NCBI GenBank assembly: GCA_016699695.1
Contig: CP065006.1
Location: 3,596,001-3,660,000 of the forward strand
DNA: 64,000 bases
Reading direction: 5' to 3'
Source of the DNA: Bacteroidota bacterium
GTDB taxonomy: Bacteria; Bacteroidota; Bacteroidia; Bacteroidales; UBA10428
Under the pieces are notes generated by a model, which saw nothing but the letters and a program-made list of their open reading frames with translations, had not been told where the DNA came from and searched no databases. Positions 27,400 through 35,457 of this stretch are shown in pieces; position 1 is the first letter of the stretch, and each line of letters begins with the position of its first letter. Made by a program: the position numbers and the translations under genes.

Positions 27400-28158
27400 T
27401 TATTTTAACTCTTTTTCGAGTTCAAAATCCCAGAAATCATAATTCACCGTCGATTCTATTTTGTTTTCCAGTTCATCTTCCAACTCAGGAAAAAAGTCAA
27501 TGCCTGTTTCTTCTTCCAGCTTATCCACGCTAAGGGTGTACGATTTCAACGAACCCGACGAAACCCCGTTCTTAAATTTGAAGGCAATGGCCTGCTGACT
27601 TTGTGGGTCATACACCACTTTATAATAATTCTTAGGTACAGCTACTTTATTCTCTCCCAGTGTGGTAAATGGAGCATCTTTGGCAATGGGGCCTGCTACA
27701 ATATGAAATACCTGCTTGTCGCCAAGCCACATGCGAATCAGGTCTTCGGTTTTTAACCACATATGTGTATAGAAGGCAAACTTCATGGGAACAATGTTGC
27801 TCATGTAAAAGCTTTGTGCCGTGGCCCCTTCGAGGTGCATTACGTCGAGGTAATTGCACAGTTGGGCAAATTCATAGCCACTGTCTTTATAATCTTTTTT
27901 TTCGGCAGAGCGTGTCTGAACGGCCGGATCCGGAACATATTTAGGATTTACCTTTGCAGCTTCATCTACCTCGGATTGAGTAACATTGTAAGCCACCCAA
28001 GAGCTGAATACATAAGCCGAACTATAAGACATAGAAAAACCATTGTGATGGATGAGCTGTTCTCGCTCCTGAGGGGCAGGAAGCATTAAACCTGCTGTCT
28101 GGGCAAGCAAAAAATGACTGAAAATTGCACTAATTCCAAGGAGAAAGATTTTTTTCAT
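27400..28158 (-). CDS. Secreted NUC-family (DNA/RNA non-specific endonuclease-like) protein, probably inactive
   Basis: 252 residues with signal peptide (MKKIFLLGISAIFSHFLLAQ). The layout follows the NUC/EndA fold: SSWVAYNVTQSEV (51-64), SGYEFAQL (93-100), ATAQSFYMSNIVP (112-124), VFHIVAGPIA (150-159) and VPKNYYKVVYDP near 185. In active members the SGY is followed by DRGH with the catalytic His, and an Asn metal ligand follows FYLSN. Here DRGH is replaced by EFAQ (96-99) and the Asn-rich W..LE segment by MWLKTED, so hydrolysis by the usual mechanism looks impossible. The family assignment is from memory of motifs; it could be a binding or scaffold protein. Confidence 0.6.
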   Translation of the reverse strand: MKKIFLLGISAIFSHFLLAQTAGLMLPAPQEREQLIHHNGFSMSYSSAYVFSSWVAYNVTQSEVDEAAKVNPKYVPDPAVQTRSAEKKDYKDSGYEFAQLCNYLDVMHLEGATAQSFYMSNIVPMKFAFYTHMWLKTEDLIRMWLGDKQVFHIVAGPIAKDAPFTTLGENKVAVPKNYYKVVYDPQSQQAIAFKFKNGVSSGSLKSYTLSVDKLEEETGIDFFPELEDELENKIESTVNYDFWDFELEKELK

Positions 28159-28450
28159 ATGTGATTACTTTTTCAGGGTAAATATTTCATCGATTTTCTG
28201 GTTTGTATACTGCGAATGTTTAAAATGGGTTACACACGAATAATCTTTTTGTAATTCAATCCAGTCGCTAATTCTAAAGGCCATTCGGCGTGAAAAACAC
28301 AGCCTTTATCGATTGAGCATGGTGGTTTACCTATAGTTATAGTTAATTTTCGAATGGCACATGATAATTTCGAGCAACAAAAAAATGTTGGCTTTTTAAA
28401 ACCATCTAACCGAATCTGATGTTCTTATAACACTAATTTAATCTAAAACT

Positions 28451-29695
28451 ATGCACGGAGGATCGCTCAAATTTGTTTTCATCATTTTATTTATACTCTT
28501 GTTAATTGACCTCTACGCTTTCAGAGGACTCCGGTTTTTTACCTCTGGATGGAGTACCACCGCTAAAATTATTGTCAATATTTCGTATTGGTTGATCCCT
28601 GTATTTATTGTGTTGATGACAATCATTATTATACAGAAAATGCCGGAATTGAGTTCGGGTAAACTCTATTACCGAACCTTCTATACCTTCATGGGAGTAA
28701 TGGTTTTGTTTTATGTGCCCAAGCTTATTTTTTCAGTATTTGAATTAGGTAACGACCTTTCGAACATGGTTGTTTTTATAGTGAACAAGATAAAACCCGG
28801 CGATTCATTTGCAAACTTGCAAGTGTTTAGGTATTCAGGTGCGGTATTGGCAGGTCTGGTTTTTTTCTTTACTTTTTTTGGCATTGTGCATGGTCGCTAT
28901 CATTACAAGGTAAATAAACTGCTTGTTGAAAGCAGCCGCATTCCAAAAGCATTTGAAGGGTTTAGAATCGTACAAATTTCCGATTGGCATATTGGAAGCT
29001 TTTATGGAAAACCTCACCGTGTTCAGGAGGCTGTAGACCGCATCAATGCGCTTAAACCCGATTTGATCCTTTTTACCGGCGATTTGGTTAACAATGTGGC
29101 CGGAGAAGCTGAAGAATTCATTGAACAGTTATCGCAACTTCATGCACCTTATGGGATTTACTCCATTCTGGGAAACCACGATTATGGCGATTATGTGCGT
29201 TGGCCAAGTCCCGAAGCAGCCGAGAAGAACCTCGAAGAGCTGAAAGAAATTCATAAAAAAATAAATTTTAAATTGCTCAACAATACCTCTGTTTTTCTTG
29301 AAAAAGAAAAGGAAAGAATAAACCTTATTGGTATAGAAAACTGGGGATTGCCTCCTTTTCCGCAATATGGAAATCTTGCAGAAGCAATGCAGGGAATCGA
29401 TACAAATGCTTATAAAATATTGCTTTCACACGATCCCTCTCATTGGGATGCTGAGGTGATAAACCAAACCGATATCGATCTTACACTTGCAGGTCATACG
29501 CATGGCATGCAATTCGGCATAGACTTAGGGGGGTGGAAGTGGAGCATGGTAAAATTTAAGTACCCTCGCTGGAGCGGAATGTACAAGCATAAGGAGCAGC
29601 TTTTGTATGTGAATGTAGGGATAGGTTACATAGGCTTTCCTGGCAGGGTGGGTATTCGACCAGAAATTGCAGTAATAGAGTTAAAGAATAAGTAA
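28451..29695 (+). CDS. Membrane-anchored metallophosphoesterase
   Basis: 414 residues. Four transmembrane helices (about 5-20, 33-58, 70-98 and 130-150) precede a calcineurin-like phosphoesterase domain with all metal-binding blocks: ISDWHIGS, LILFTGDLVNN, SILGNHDYGD, ILLSHDPSHWD and LTLAGHTHGMQFG. This matches YkuE/YaeI-type membrane phosphoesterases, some of which act on lipid pyrophosphates such as UDP-diacylglucosamine; substrate here unknown. Divergent from the NUC-like gene; the 292-bp gap between them shows no gene. Confidence 0.9.
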   Translation: MHGGSLKFVFIILFILLLIDLYAFRGLRFFTSGWSTTAKIIVNISYWLIPVFIVLMTIIIIQKMPELSSGKLYYRTFYTFMGVMVLFYVPKLIFSVFELGNDLSNMVVFIVNKIKPGDSFANLQVFRYSGAVLAGLVFFFTFFGIVHGRYHYKVNKLLVESSRIPKAFEGFRIVQISDWHIGSFYGKPHRVQEAVDRINALKPDLILFTGDLVNNVAGEAEEFIEQLSQLHAPYGIYSILGNHDYGDYVRWPSPEAAEKNLEELKEIHKKINFKLLNNTSVFLEKEKERINLIGIENWGLPPFPQYGNLAEAMQGIDTNAYKILLSHDPSHWDAEVINQTDIDLTLAGHTHGMQFGIDLGGWKWSMVKFKYPRWSGMYKHKEQLLYVNVGIGYIGFPGRVGIRPEIAVIELKNK

Positions 29696-29766
29696 AAAAA
29701 ATTCGTATCTTTTTAAACCTAATTGCAACTACGCCGTAAAACCACCTGAAATTTAATAAGCACTGA

Positions 29767-32418
29767 ATGAATCGCCTGTTGACTCTATTTATTTGTGTAA
29801 GTATTGCCCTTATCAACCCTTTGTTAGCTCAGGAACCCGAAACGGAGTCAAAAAAAGACTATCAGGCGAAAAAAGAAAAGCCTCAGAATTATAGTATCGA
29901 CAATTACAAGGCGCCTCATTCAAGCAAATCGGCAAATAAAAAAAGTCAGGCAGCTGCAAAGAAGCTTCAGAAGAAAGAAGCCAAAACCAAGGAAAAACAA
30001 CAAAAATTATTAGCCAAATCGGCCAGTAAAGATAGTCGTGCCACCCAAGCCGAGAATCAAAAAATTACCCGTCAGCAAGATCAAAAAGTTCAGGAAAAGC
30101 AAAACAAAACTGCACAGGAATCTGAAGCCATCGCACGCGAAAACGAGCGCATTCTTGCCGAACAACAAGCCAGAGCCGAACAAACCAAAGACGAAAGTGA
30201 ACTTGTAAAAAAAGAAAACGAGGCTATTCTTAGTGAACAGCAAAAGTTGAAAGAGAAGCAATTGAGAGAAAGCCAGGAACAAAGCGAAGTGATAAGTCGC
30301 GAAAACGAGGCTTTGCTCCGTGAACAACAAAAAGCAAAAGAACTTCAACAAAAAGAGGCTGCAGCGCAAAGTGCAGAAATCGACAAGCATAATCTTCAAG
30401 TACTTTCGTTGGAGAAAGGGACCTATGCCGAGGCCATGAAAAGAGCGGAAACCGAGCAACTAGCGCTGAAAAAAGAGAATGAACAAATACTCAAAGATCA
30501 GCAAAATGCAATGGCCCTGGCTCAAAAGGAAAATGCAGAGCAGAGCAAGCAGGTTCAGCGCGAGAACCAAAAACGAATGGATGAAATTGCCAAACAGCAG
30601 GCAAAAATGCAAAAAGAGCAACAAAAGTTAAGTGCTGAATTGGCAGCCTATAATCAAAAAGTGCTGGCCTTTGAAGAGGGCGATTATGCAGTAAGGCTTA
30701 AGGAGCAGGAGCAGCTGAGCAAAGAAACTCAAAGCGAAAACGAAAAAATAATCGCACAGCAACAAAAAAATGCTTCTCAGCTGCAACGCGAGCGGGAAAA
30801 GGATCAGGCCATGATAAGTAGCGAAAACGATAAGGCGAAAGAAAAACGTTTAAAGGAAGAGGAGAAGCTGAAGAAAGAACAGGAAGCGCTTAGTGCTGAA
30901 ATCGACAAATATAACCAATCGGTACTGGCCTTCGAAACCGGCATGTATGCCGATCAGATGAAGGCAGCCGAAGCAGAATCGGAGGCTTTGCAAAGAGAGA
31001 ATAAGGAAATCTTGGCTTCTCAACAATCGCTGCAGGAACAACGACTCAAAGAAAATCAGCGCATAAGTGCCGAGATTAACAAAGAGAATGAGAAAAAACT
31101 GGCTGAGCAGCGCCACAAGATGGAGGTACAGCGGGCAGAATGGGAAAAGGAAAGTCGCGAGCTGGAAAAATACAACCTGGCAGTATTGTCCTACGAACAA
31201 GGTGTCTATGCCGACCAGTTAAAAATAACGCAGGCTGAAAGCGATCAGCTTAAAAAAGAAAACGAGCAAATTCTTTCTTCGCAACAAAAAAGAATGGAGG
31301 CTGCCCAGAAAGAAAATCAGGTTTTAAGCAGTGAGCTTAAAAAGGAAAACGATAAGGCCCTTGCTAGTCAGGCAAAACAAAAAGAAAAAATCGCACAGGA
31401 AGAACAAAAGCTCAGTCAGAAAATAGATGCCTACAATCAAAAGGTATTGGCACTCGAAACGGGTCTATATGCCCAGCAATTGAAAGAGCAGGAGAGGGCA
31501 CAACAGGAACTGAAAAAAGAAAACCAGCAGACAATAGCTTCGCTCGACAAGGCGCAGCAGCAGATAAGGGCAGAGCAGGAGCAAGCCAGCGAAGAGCTGC
31601 GCAAGCAGAATGAAAAAGAGGCTGCCAACCGCCAGAAGCAAATAGCCACCATGCAGAAGGAACAGGAAAAGATAAGCCGCGAAGTGGCAGCCCATAACGA
31701 GAAAGTATTAAACTACGAATTGGGTGCCTATGCTCAACAGGTGAAAGAGGCCGAGACAGAAAGACTTCGCCTGCAAAAGGAAAATGATAAAATTTTAGCA
31801 CAACAACAGGCCGATGAAGAACTAAAACGCCGCGAAAAGGAAAAGGCTAGTGCCAACTTACAAAAACAAAATGAAGCCATACTTGGTGAACAGGCACGCG
31901 AAAAAGAACTTCAGCAAAAAGAGGCGGAAAAGATCAGTGCCGAAATAGACAAGGAAAACCAACGTTTACTGGCCTACCAGCTTGCAATGCAGGAAGCCGC
32001 AGCCAATGGCGAAGATAAGGCCAGCCTAGAACTGCGTAAGCAGAACGAGGATATTTTAAAAGAACAGCAAAAGAACCTGCTTATCCGTCAGAAAGAATTA
32101 GAAAATCAGAGTGAAGCGATAGAAACGGAAAACCAGAAAGTTCTTAAGGCTCAGCAAAAAGAATACGAACAGCTGGCTGAGGAAGAACTCAAACTTTCGG
32201 CAGAGATTTATGCCACCAACCAGGAAATGATTGCCCGCAGGGAAATAGAATCGTACAAAAAGCAAATGAAGGAATTAGACAGCAGTTACGAAACCTTCAA
32301 AGCCAACCAGAAAGAAATTAAAAAGCAGCAGAAAGAGCGGGATAAGCTTTTAAAGGAATATTACAAAACAAGCCTGGAAATTCAAAAAATGAACCAAAAA
32401 ACCTTGTCGGGAAAGTAG
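29767..32418 (+). CDS. Secreted coiled-coil protein with 87-residue repeats
   Basis: 883 residues. After a signal peptide (MNRLLTLFICVSIALINPLLAQ) and a basic, Lys-rich stretch (to about 110), the whole chain is Glu/Lys/Gln-rich coiled coil. A marker of the form YNQKVLAFE.G.YA..LK recurs at residues 208, 295, 382, 469, 556 and 643, with weaker copies at 730 and 817: every 87 residues, no indels. The spacing is neither a heptad nor a hendecad multiple. No cysteine or membrane segment is seen, so it probably forms a long periplasmic or surface rod. Function not recognised; the downstream hairpin at 32495-32534 may end its transcript. Confidence 0.85.
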   Translation: MNRLLTLFICVSIALINPLLAQEPETESKKDYQAKKEKPQNYSIDNYKAPHSSKSANKKSQAAAKKLQKKEAKTKEKQQKLLAKSASKDSRATQAENQKITRQQDQKVQEKQNKTAQESEAIARENERILAEQQARAEQTKDESELVKKENEAILSEQQKLKEKQLRESQEQSEVISRENEALLREQQKAKELQQKEAAAQSAEIDKHNLQVLSLEKGTYAEAMKRAETEQLALKKENEQILKDQQNAMALAQKENAEQSKQVQRENQKRMDEIAKQQAKMQKEQQKLSAELAAYNQKVLAFEEGDYAVRLKEQEQLSKETQSENEKIIAQQQKNASQLQREREKDQAMISSENDKAKEKRLKEEEKLKKEQEALSAEIDKYNQSVLAFETGMYADQMKAAEAESEALQRENKEILASQQSLQEQRLKENQRISAEINKENEKKLAEQRHKMEVQRAEWEKESRELEKYNLAVLSYEQGVYADQLKITQAESDQLKKENEQILSSQQKRMEAAQKENQVLSSELKKENDKALASQAKQKEKIAQEEQKLSQKIDAYNQKVLALETGLYAQQLKEQERAQQELKKENQQTIASLDKAQQQIRAEQEQASEELRKQNEKEAANRQKQIATMQKEQEKISREVAAHNEKVLNYELGAYAQQVKEAETERLRLQKENDKILAQQQADEELKRREKEKASANLQKQNEAILGEQAREKELQQKEAEKISAEIDKENQRLLAYQLAMQEAAANGEDKASLELRKQNEDILKEQQKNLLIRQKELENQSEAIETENQKVLKAQQKEYEQLAEEELKLSAEIYATNQEMIARREIESYKKQMKELDSSYETFKANQKEIKKQQKERDKLLKEYYKTSLEIQKMNQKTLSGK

Positions 32419-32494
32419 TTTTCAACTCAACAATTAAACAAAAACTGATTTAAAAATCATAAGGTTCTTTCGGTTAAAAGATGGTCTAACAATA

Positions 32495-32534
32495 AATGCC
32501 CGGTAAAGAAAATTCAAATTCTCTACCGGGTATT
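32495..32534. terminator. Hairpin AATGCCCGGTA/TACCGGG, copy 1
   Basis: AATGCCCGGTA pairs with TACCGGGTATT, followed by TTTTTTT on the + strand. This is the first of three copies of the hairpin downstream of the FG-GAP gene (others at 34265-34304 and 35401-35440). Here it could terminate the coiled-coil gene. Confidence 0.75.
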
Positions 32535-32551
32535 TTTTTTAAAATGATTGT

Positions 32552-32638
32552 CTACTTGAGCTTGTTTCTTAAAAGATACACCGTTTTTCCATTCCAAGGT
32601 TTTCCTACTATGTCGATATCACCATCGCCATCGATATC
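32552..32638 (-). pseudogene. FG-GAP gene 3'-end fragment F1
   Basis: Matches the last 28 codons of the FG-GAP gene (stop at 32552-32554; codes for a DIDIVG.PW.GKTVYLL.NKLK-like tail), preceded by the hairpin at 32495-32534. It breaks off at CGATATC, where the first RAYT element starts. It is more diverged from the full gene than fragment F2, so it looks like the oldest copy. Confidence 0.85.
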
Positions 32639-33365
32639 CCTTTTATCTTTTTTAGGTATTGAAAACAAATAGTTAAGTGTAGTTATCAAAACTACACTTA
32701 GGCAGCATTGCCAGCATAAGTGCTAAATAATATTTGTAGTTGATTGGCTGTTACGTATTAAAGAAAAATGTAGAATTCAATATATTTGTTTTATGGGTAA
32801 TGCATATCAGATAAAAGACCAGGAAGCAACATATTATTTGACATTTCAAGTTGTAGGTTGGGCAGATATCTTTTGCAGGAAAGTATATCGCGATATCATA
32901 ATTGAAAGTTTTGAATATTGTAGACGAAACAAAGGATTGGAAATATTTGCATATGTTATCATGACAAATCATGTTCACGCTATATTGCGTAGCAAAGAGG
33001 GACAATTGTCTGATATAGTTAGAGATTTTAAAAAACACACATCAAAGCAAATACTTGAGGCAGTAAATACAAACAATGAAAGCAGACGTGAGTGATTAGA
33101 TATGATTTTTAAATACCACGCTAAATTCAATAAGCGTGCTGGTGAAAGGCAATTATGGACACACGAGAATCATGCTGTGGAGCTTAGTACCAGTGAGATG
33201 ATTGAATCGAGAATTAATTATATTCATGAAAATCCAGTAAGAGCAGGCTGGGTTGAAAATCCAGAAGATTACTTGTATAGCAGTGCCAGGAATTTTTCTG
33301 AGATGACAGGTTTAATCGAAATAGATGAAATATAGGGTTGTAGTTGCAAACTACAACCAGAGAGG
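32638..33365 (+). mobile_element. RAYT/REP element E1 (with transposase pseudogene)
   Basis: Left end CCCTTTTATCTTTTTTAGG followed by a REP hairpin, AAGTGTAGTT-ATCAA-AACTACACTT (32675-32699); right end a second REP hairpin, GGTTGTAGTT-GCA-AACTACAACC (33336-33358), then AGAGAGG. Both REPs share TGTAGTT/AACTACA. Related ends recur in E2 (34024-34252) and E3 (35216-35387). This is the arrangement expected of a REP-associated tyrosine transposase and its target repeats. Confidence 0.82.
32793..33335 (+). pseudogene. REP-associated tyrosine transposase RAYT1, in-frame stop
   Basis: 181 codons of one continuous frame with a TGA at codon 101 (33093-33095). The N-terminal half has the HUH-type motif H60-V-H62 (MTNHVHAI); the second half carries the catalytic Tyr, Y143 in SRINYIHENPVRAGWV. 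The stop falls in the conserved ESRREW motif, which is intact in RAYT2, so a TGG-to-TGA change is the simplest cause. The truncated product lacks the Tyr and should be inactive unless the stop is read through. Confidence 0.87.
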
Positions 33366-33398
33366 AAGGAGACTTAATACTTTTTAATATTATTGTTG

Positions 33399-33944
33399 AT
33401 GAAGCTACCAAATAGGATATCATTTAATACATTAGAAATCAGACAAAATATCATAAGGCAAAGAAAAATACTTATCTTATCTTTATTTGTTTTTCCAGTT
33501 CTTGGGTATTTTTTTAAACCACATGAATCAAAAGAGCTACTTATTCTATTTCTTTTGTTGTTTTTTGGTATGGTTTTGCTTAACATATTATTTCAGGCAT
33601 TTGTCAAAAGATATAGAATTACCGGTTCTTTAAATATTGAAGAGACAAAGACAATAATAAATAATAAAAATATCGCTTTAAGTGATATAGAAAGAATCAC
33701 TGTATACTACTCTGGAGTCAAAGGGGATATGTATCCTTTAGCTGGCTTCGGTATTGGTATCTTTGGGTTCAACGATGGTGCTAACAATAAAATACAAATT
33801 ATAAAAAAAGATAAAACTAGCATTAACACTAATTTTTTAATAGAAACAAAAGAAAAATACACGATTTTGAAACGCTATTTCCAATTTTATAGAGAAAAAG
33901 GAATTGAAATAAATATTTGCATTATTAATCCGACCCCTGTCTAA
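33399..33944 (+). CDS. Small two-helix membrane protein, unknown function
   Basis: 181 residues from the ATG at 33399 (MKLPNRISFNTL); a TTG two codons upstream is also in frame. Two transmembrane helices (about 24-40 and 47-67) are followed by a soluble domain of beta-strand character (RITGSLNIEETKTIINNKNIALSDIERI), reminiscent of PH-like domains that follow paired helices in bacterial membrane proteins; this is a guess. Lies between RAYT elements E1 and E2 and is A/T-rich, so it may be a passenger carried with the rearranged block. Confidence 0.6.
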   Translation: MKLPNRISFNTLEIRQNIIRQRKILILSLFVFPVLGYFFKPHESKELLILFLLLFFGMVLLNILFQAFVKRYRITGSLNIEETKTIINNKNIALSDIERITVYYSGVKGDMYPLAGFGIGIFGFNDGANNKIQIIKKDKTSINTNFLIETKEKYTILKRYFQFYREKGIEINICIINPTPV

Positions 33945-34001
33945 CACACCCTTCTGGGCGTAGAATGCAAGAAAAATAGCACTAAGCTTAATTAGAGCGC
34001 T

Positions 34002-34027
34002 GGGCGTAGTTTTCAGCAACTACGCCC
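34002..34027. repeat. REP-like hairpin before E2
   Basis: GGGCGTAGTT-TTCAGC-AACTACGCCC, a perfect 10-bp stem, followed by TTTTATC. The inner GTAGTT/AACTAC matches the core of the E1/E2 REP hairpins, so this is a third variant of the same repeat family. It could also work as a terminator for the upstream membrane-protein gene. Confidence 0.65.
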
Positions 34028-34252
34028 TTTTATCTTTTTTGGGTATTGAAAACAAATAGTTAAGTGTAGTTATCAAAACTACACTTAGGCACCAGAATTA
34101 ATTATATTCATGAAAATCCAGTAAGAGCAGGCTGGGTTGAAAATCCAGAAGATTACTTGTATAGTAGTGCCAGAAATTTTTCTGAGATGACAGGTTTAAT
34201 CGAAATAGATGAAATATAGGGTTGTAGTTGCAAACTACAACCAGAGAGGGAT
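34024..34252 (+). mobile_element. Internally deleted RAYT1 derivative E2
   Basis: Carries the E1 left end (TTTTATCTTTTTTGGGTATTG and the REP hairpin 34062-34086), then jumps directly to the last 42 codons of RAYT1 (from RINYIHENPV), and ends with the right REP hairpin 34220-34242. About 500 bp of the transposase gene is missing. The result is a 229-bp non-autonomous unit with both ends intact, built like a MITE. Confidence 0.85.
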
Positions 34253-34264
34253 GGTCTATCAATA

Positions 34265-34304
34265 AATGCCCGGTAAAGAAAATTCAAATTCTCTACCGGG
34301 CATT
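34265..34304. terminator. Hairpin AATGCCCGGTA/TACCGGGCATT, copy 2
   Basis: Second copy of the hairpin that follows the FG-GAP gene; the stem AATGCCCGGTA/TACCGGGCATT is perfect. It lies between E2 and the fragment F2. Confidence 0.75.
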
Positions 34305-34321
34305 TTCTTTAATATGATTGT

Positions 34322-34517
34322 CTACTTGAGTTTGTTTCTTAAAAGATACACCGTTTTTCCATTCCAGGGTTTTCCGACAATGTCGATATCACCATCGCCA
34401 TCGATATCGCCGGCCATGGCATCGATGCACTCTGTTTTAAAGAGTATTTCTTTTTGAGTCCAGGCATTGCCTGTGCCATCGGAATTTTCCCAAATAAAGC
34501 ATCTTTTGTAAAGGTCC
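34322..34517 (-). pseudogene. FG-GAP gene 3'-end fragment F2
   Basis: Matches the last 64-65 codons of the full gene (from DLYKRCFIWEN to the stop), open in frame, with only a few substitutions (for example Ser for Thr in WENSDGTG). No start or 5' part: it is cut at AAAGGTC where the left inverted repeat of the RAYT2 element begins. Confidence 0.88.
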
Positions 34518-35215
34518 CCCAACTGGCGCAAGCTTGTAAATAAGAAAAAGGCACTGGCGCAAGCATCCGCTTGTGCTTTTCAACTTATTTTCTAAATTTA
34601 CTGATACAATCTTTCCCAACATCAATGAGCAGAAAATATAAATTTAAAAACCCAGAAGGTATTTATTTTATTAGTTTTGCTACAGTTTACTGGATAGATG
34701 TGTTTATTCGTAACGAATACAAAGAGATAGTTATTGAAAGCTGGAAATATTGCCAAAAAGAAAAAGGCTTGAATATTTATGCATGGATAATTATGACAAG
34801 CCATGTGCATATGATAATTGGAAGTAAAACCAATAAATTGGAAGATGTTGTAAGGGATATGAAAAGTTTTACATCACGAAAATTAAAGGACGCAATAAAA
34901 GAAAATAAACAGGAAAGCAGGCGGGAATGGATGTTATGGATGATGGAACGTGCTGGCAGGAAAAATAGCAACAATAATAATTTTCAGTTCTGGCAGCAAC
35001 ATAATAAACCAATAGAGCTGTCAGACAATAAAATAATGGATCAAAAACTGGATTATCTGCATAATAATCCTGTAGTTGATGGGATAGTTAATAATCCGGA
35101 AGATTATGTTTATAGCAGTGCCAGAGATTATTGTGGTATCAAAGGGTTGATAGATATTGAATTAATCTGTTGAGCAATTTTGAAGGCACAAGCGGATGCT
35201 TGCGCCAGTTGGGGG
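34516..35215 (+). mobile_element. RAYT2 element with 18-bp perfect terminal inverted repeats
   Basis: CCCCCAACTGGCGCAAGC (34516-34533) and GCTTGCGCCAGTTGGGGG (35198-35215) are exact inverted copies. A further palindromic GGCGCAAGCATCCGCTTGTG near 34556 repeats on the other side as CACAAGCGGATGCTTGCGCC. Inside is the intact RAYT2 gene. The element separates fragment F2 from the truncated RAYT1 remnant E3. Confidence 0.85.
34625..35173 (+). CDS. REP-associated tyrosine transposase RAYT2
   Basis: 182 residues from the ATG at 34625 (MSRKYKFKNPEG). Y1_Tnp/RAYT fold: H60-V-H62 in MTSHVHMI, the conserved ESRREWMLWMMERAG (97-111) and catalytic Tyr Y144 in KLDYLHNNPVVDG. Full length and without lesions, so possibly active. 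RAYTs cut and join single-stranded REP hairpins. It shares only general family similarity with RAYT1, and its ends have a different sequence, so it belongs to a separate element family. Confidence 0.92.
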   Translation: MSRKYKFKNPEGIYFISFATVYWIDVFIRNEYKEIVIESWKYCQKEKGLNIYAWIIMTSHVHMIIGSKTNKLEDVVRDMKSFTSRKLKDAIKENKQESRREWMLWMMERAGRKNSNNNNFQFWQQHNKPIELSDNKIMDQKLDYLHNNPVVDGIVNNPEDYVYSSARDYCGIKGLIDIELIC

Positions 35216-35387
35216 AGATGATTGAATCGAGAATTAATTATATTCATGAAAATCCAGTAAGAGCAGGCTGGGTTGAAAATCCAGAAGATTACTTGTATAG
35301 TAGTGCCAGGAATTTTTCTGAGATGACAGGTTTAATCGAAATAGATGAAATATAGGGTTGTAGTTGCAAACTACAACCAGAGAGGGA
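35216..35387 (+). mobile_element. Left-truncated RAYT1 remnant E3
   Basis: Starts at AGATGATTGAATCGAG within RAYT1 (last 46-47 codons, EMIESRINYIHENPV to the stop) and ends with the right REP hairpin 35356-35378. The 5' part is cut off where the right inverted repeat of the RAYT2 element ends. From about 35234 it matches E2 with no indels at an offset of exactly 1136 bp. Confidence 0.85.
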
Positions 35388-35400
35388 TGGTCTATCAATA

Positions 35401-35440
35401 AATGCCCGGTAAAGAAAATTCAAATTCTCTACCGGGCATT
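35401..35440. terminator. Terminator of the FG-GAP gene (hairpin copy 3)
   Basis: AATGCCCGGTA pairs with TACCGGGCATT, about 17 bp downstream of the stop of the intact FG-GAP gene on the - strand and followed there by A/T-rich sequence. This is probably the original copy. Confidence 0.8.
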
Positions 35441-35457
35441 TTCTTTAATATGATTGT

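Noticed and set aside
30010..31801. Leucine/phenylalanine-rich open frames on the - strand under the coiled-coil gene
   Set aside because: Complement of Glu/Lys/Gln-rich codons yields Phe/Leu-rich text; a composition artefact.
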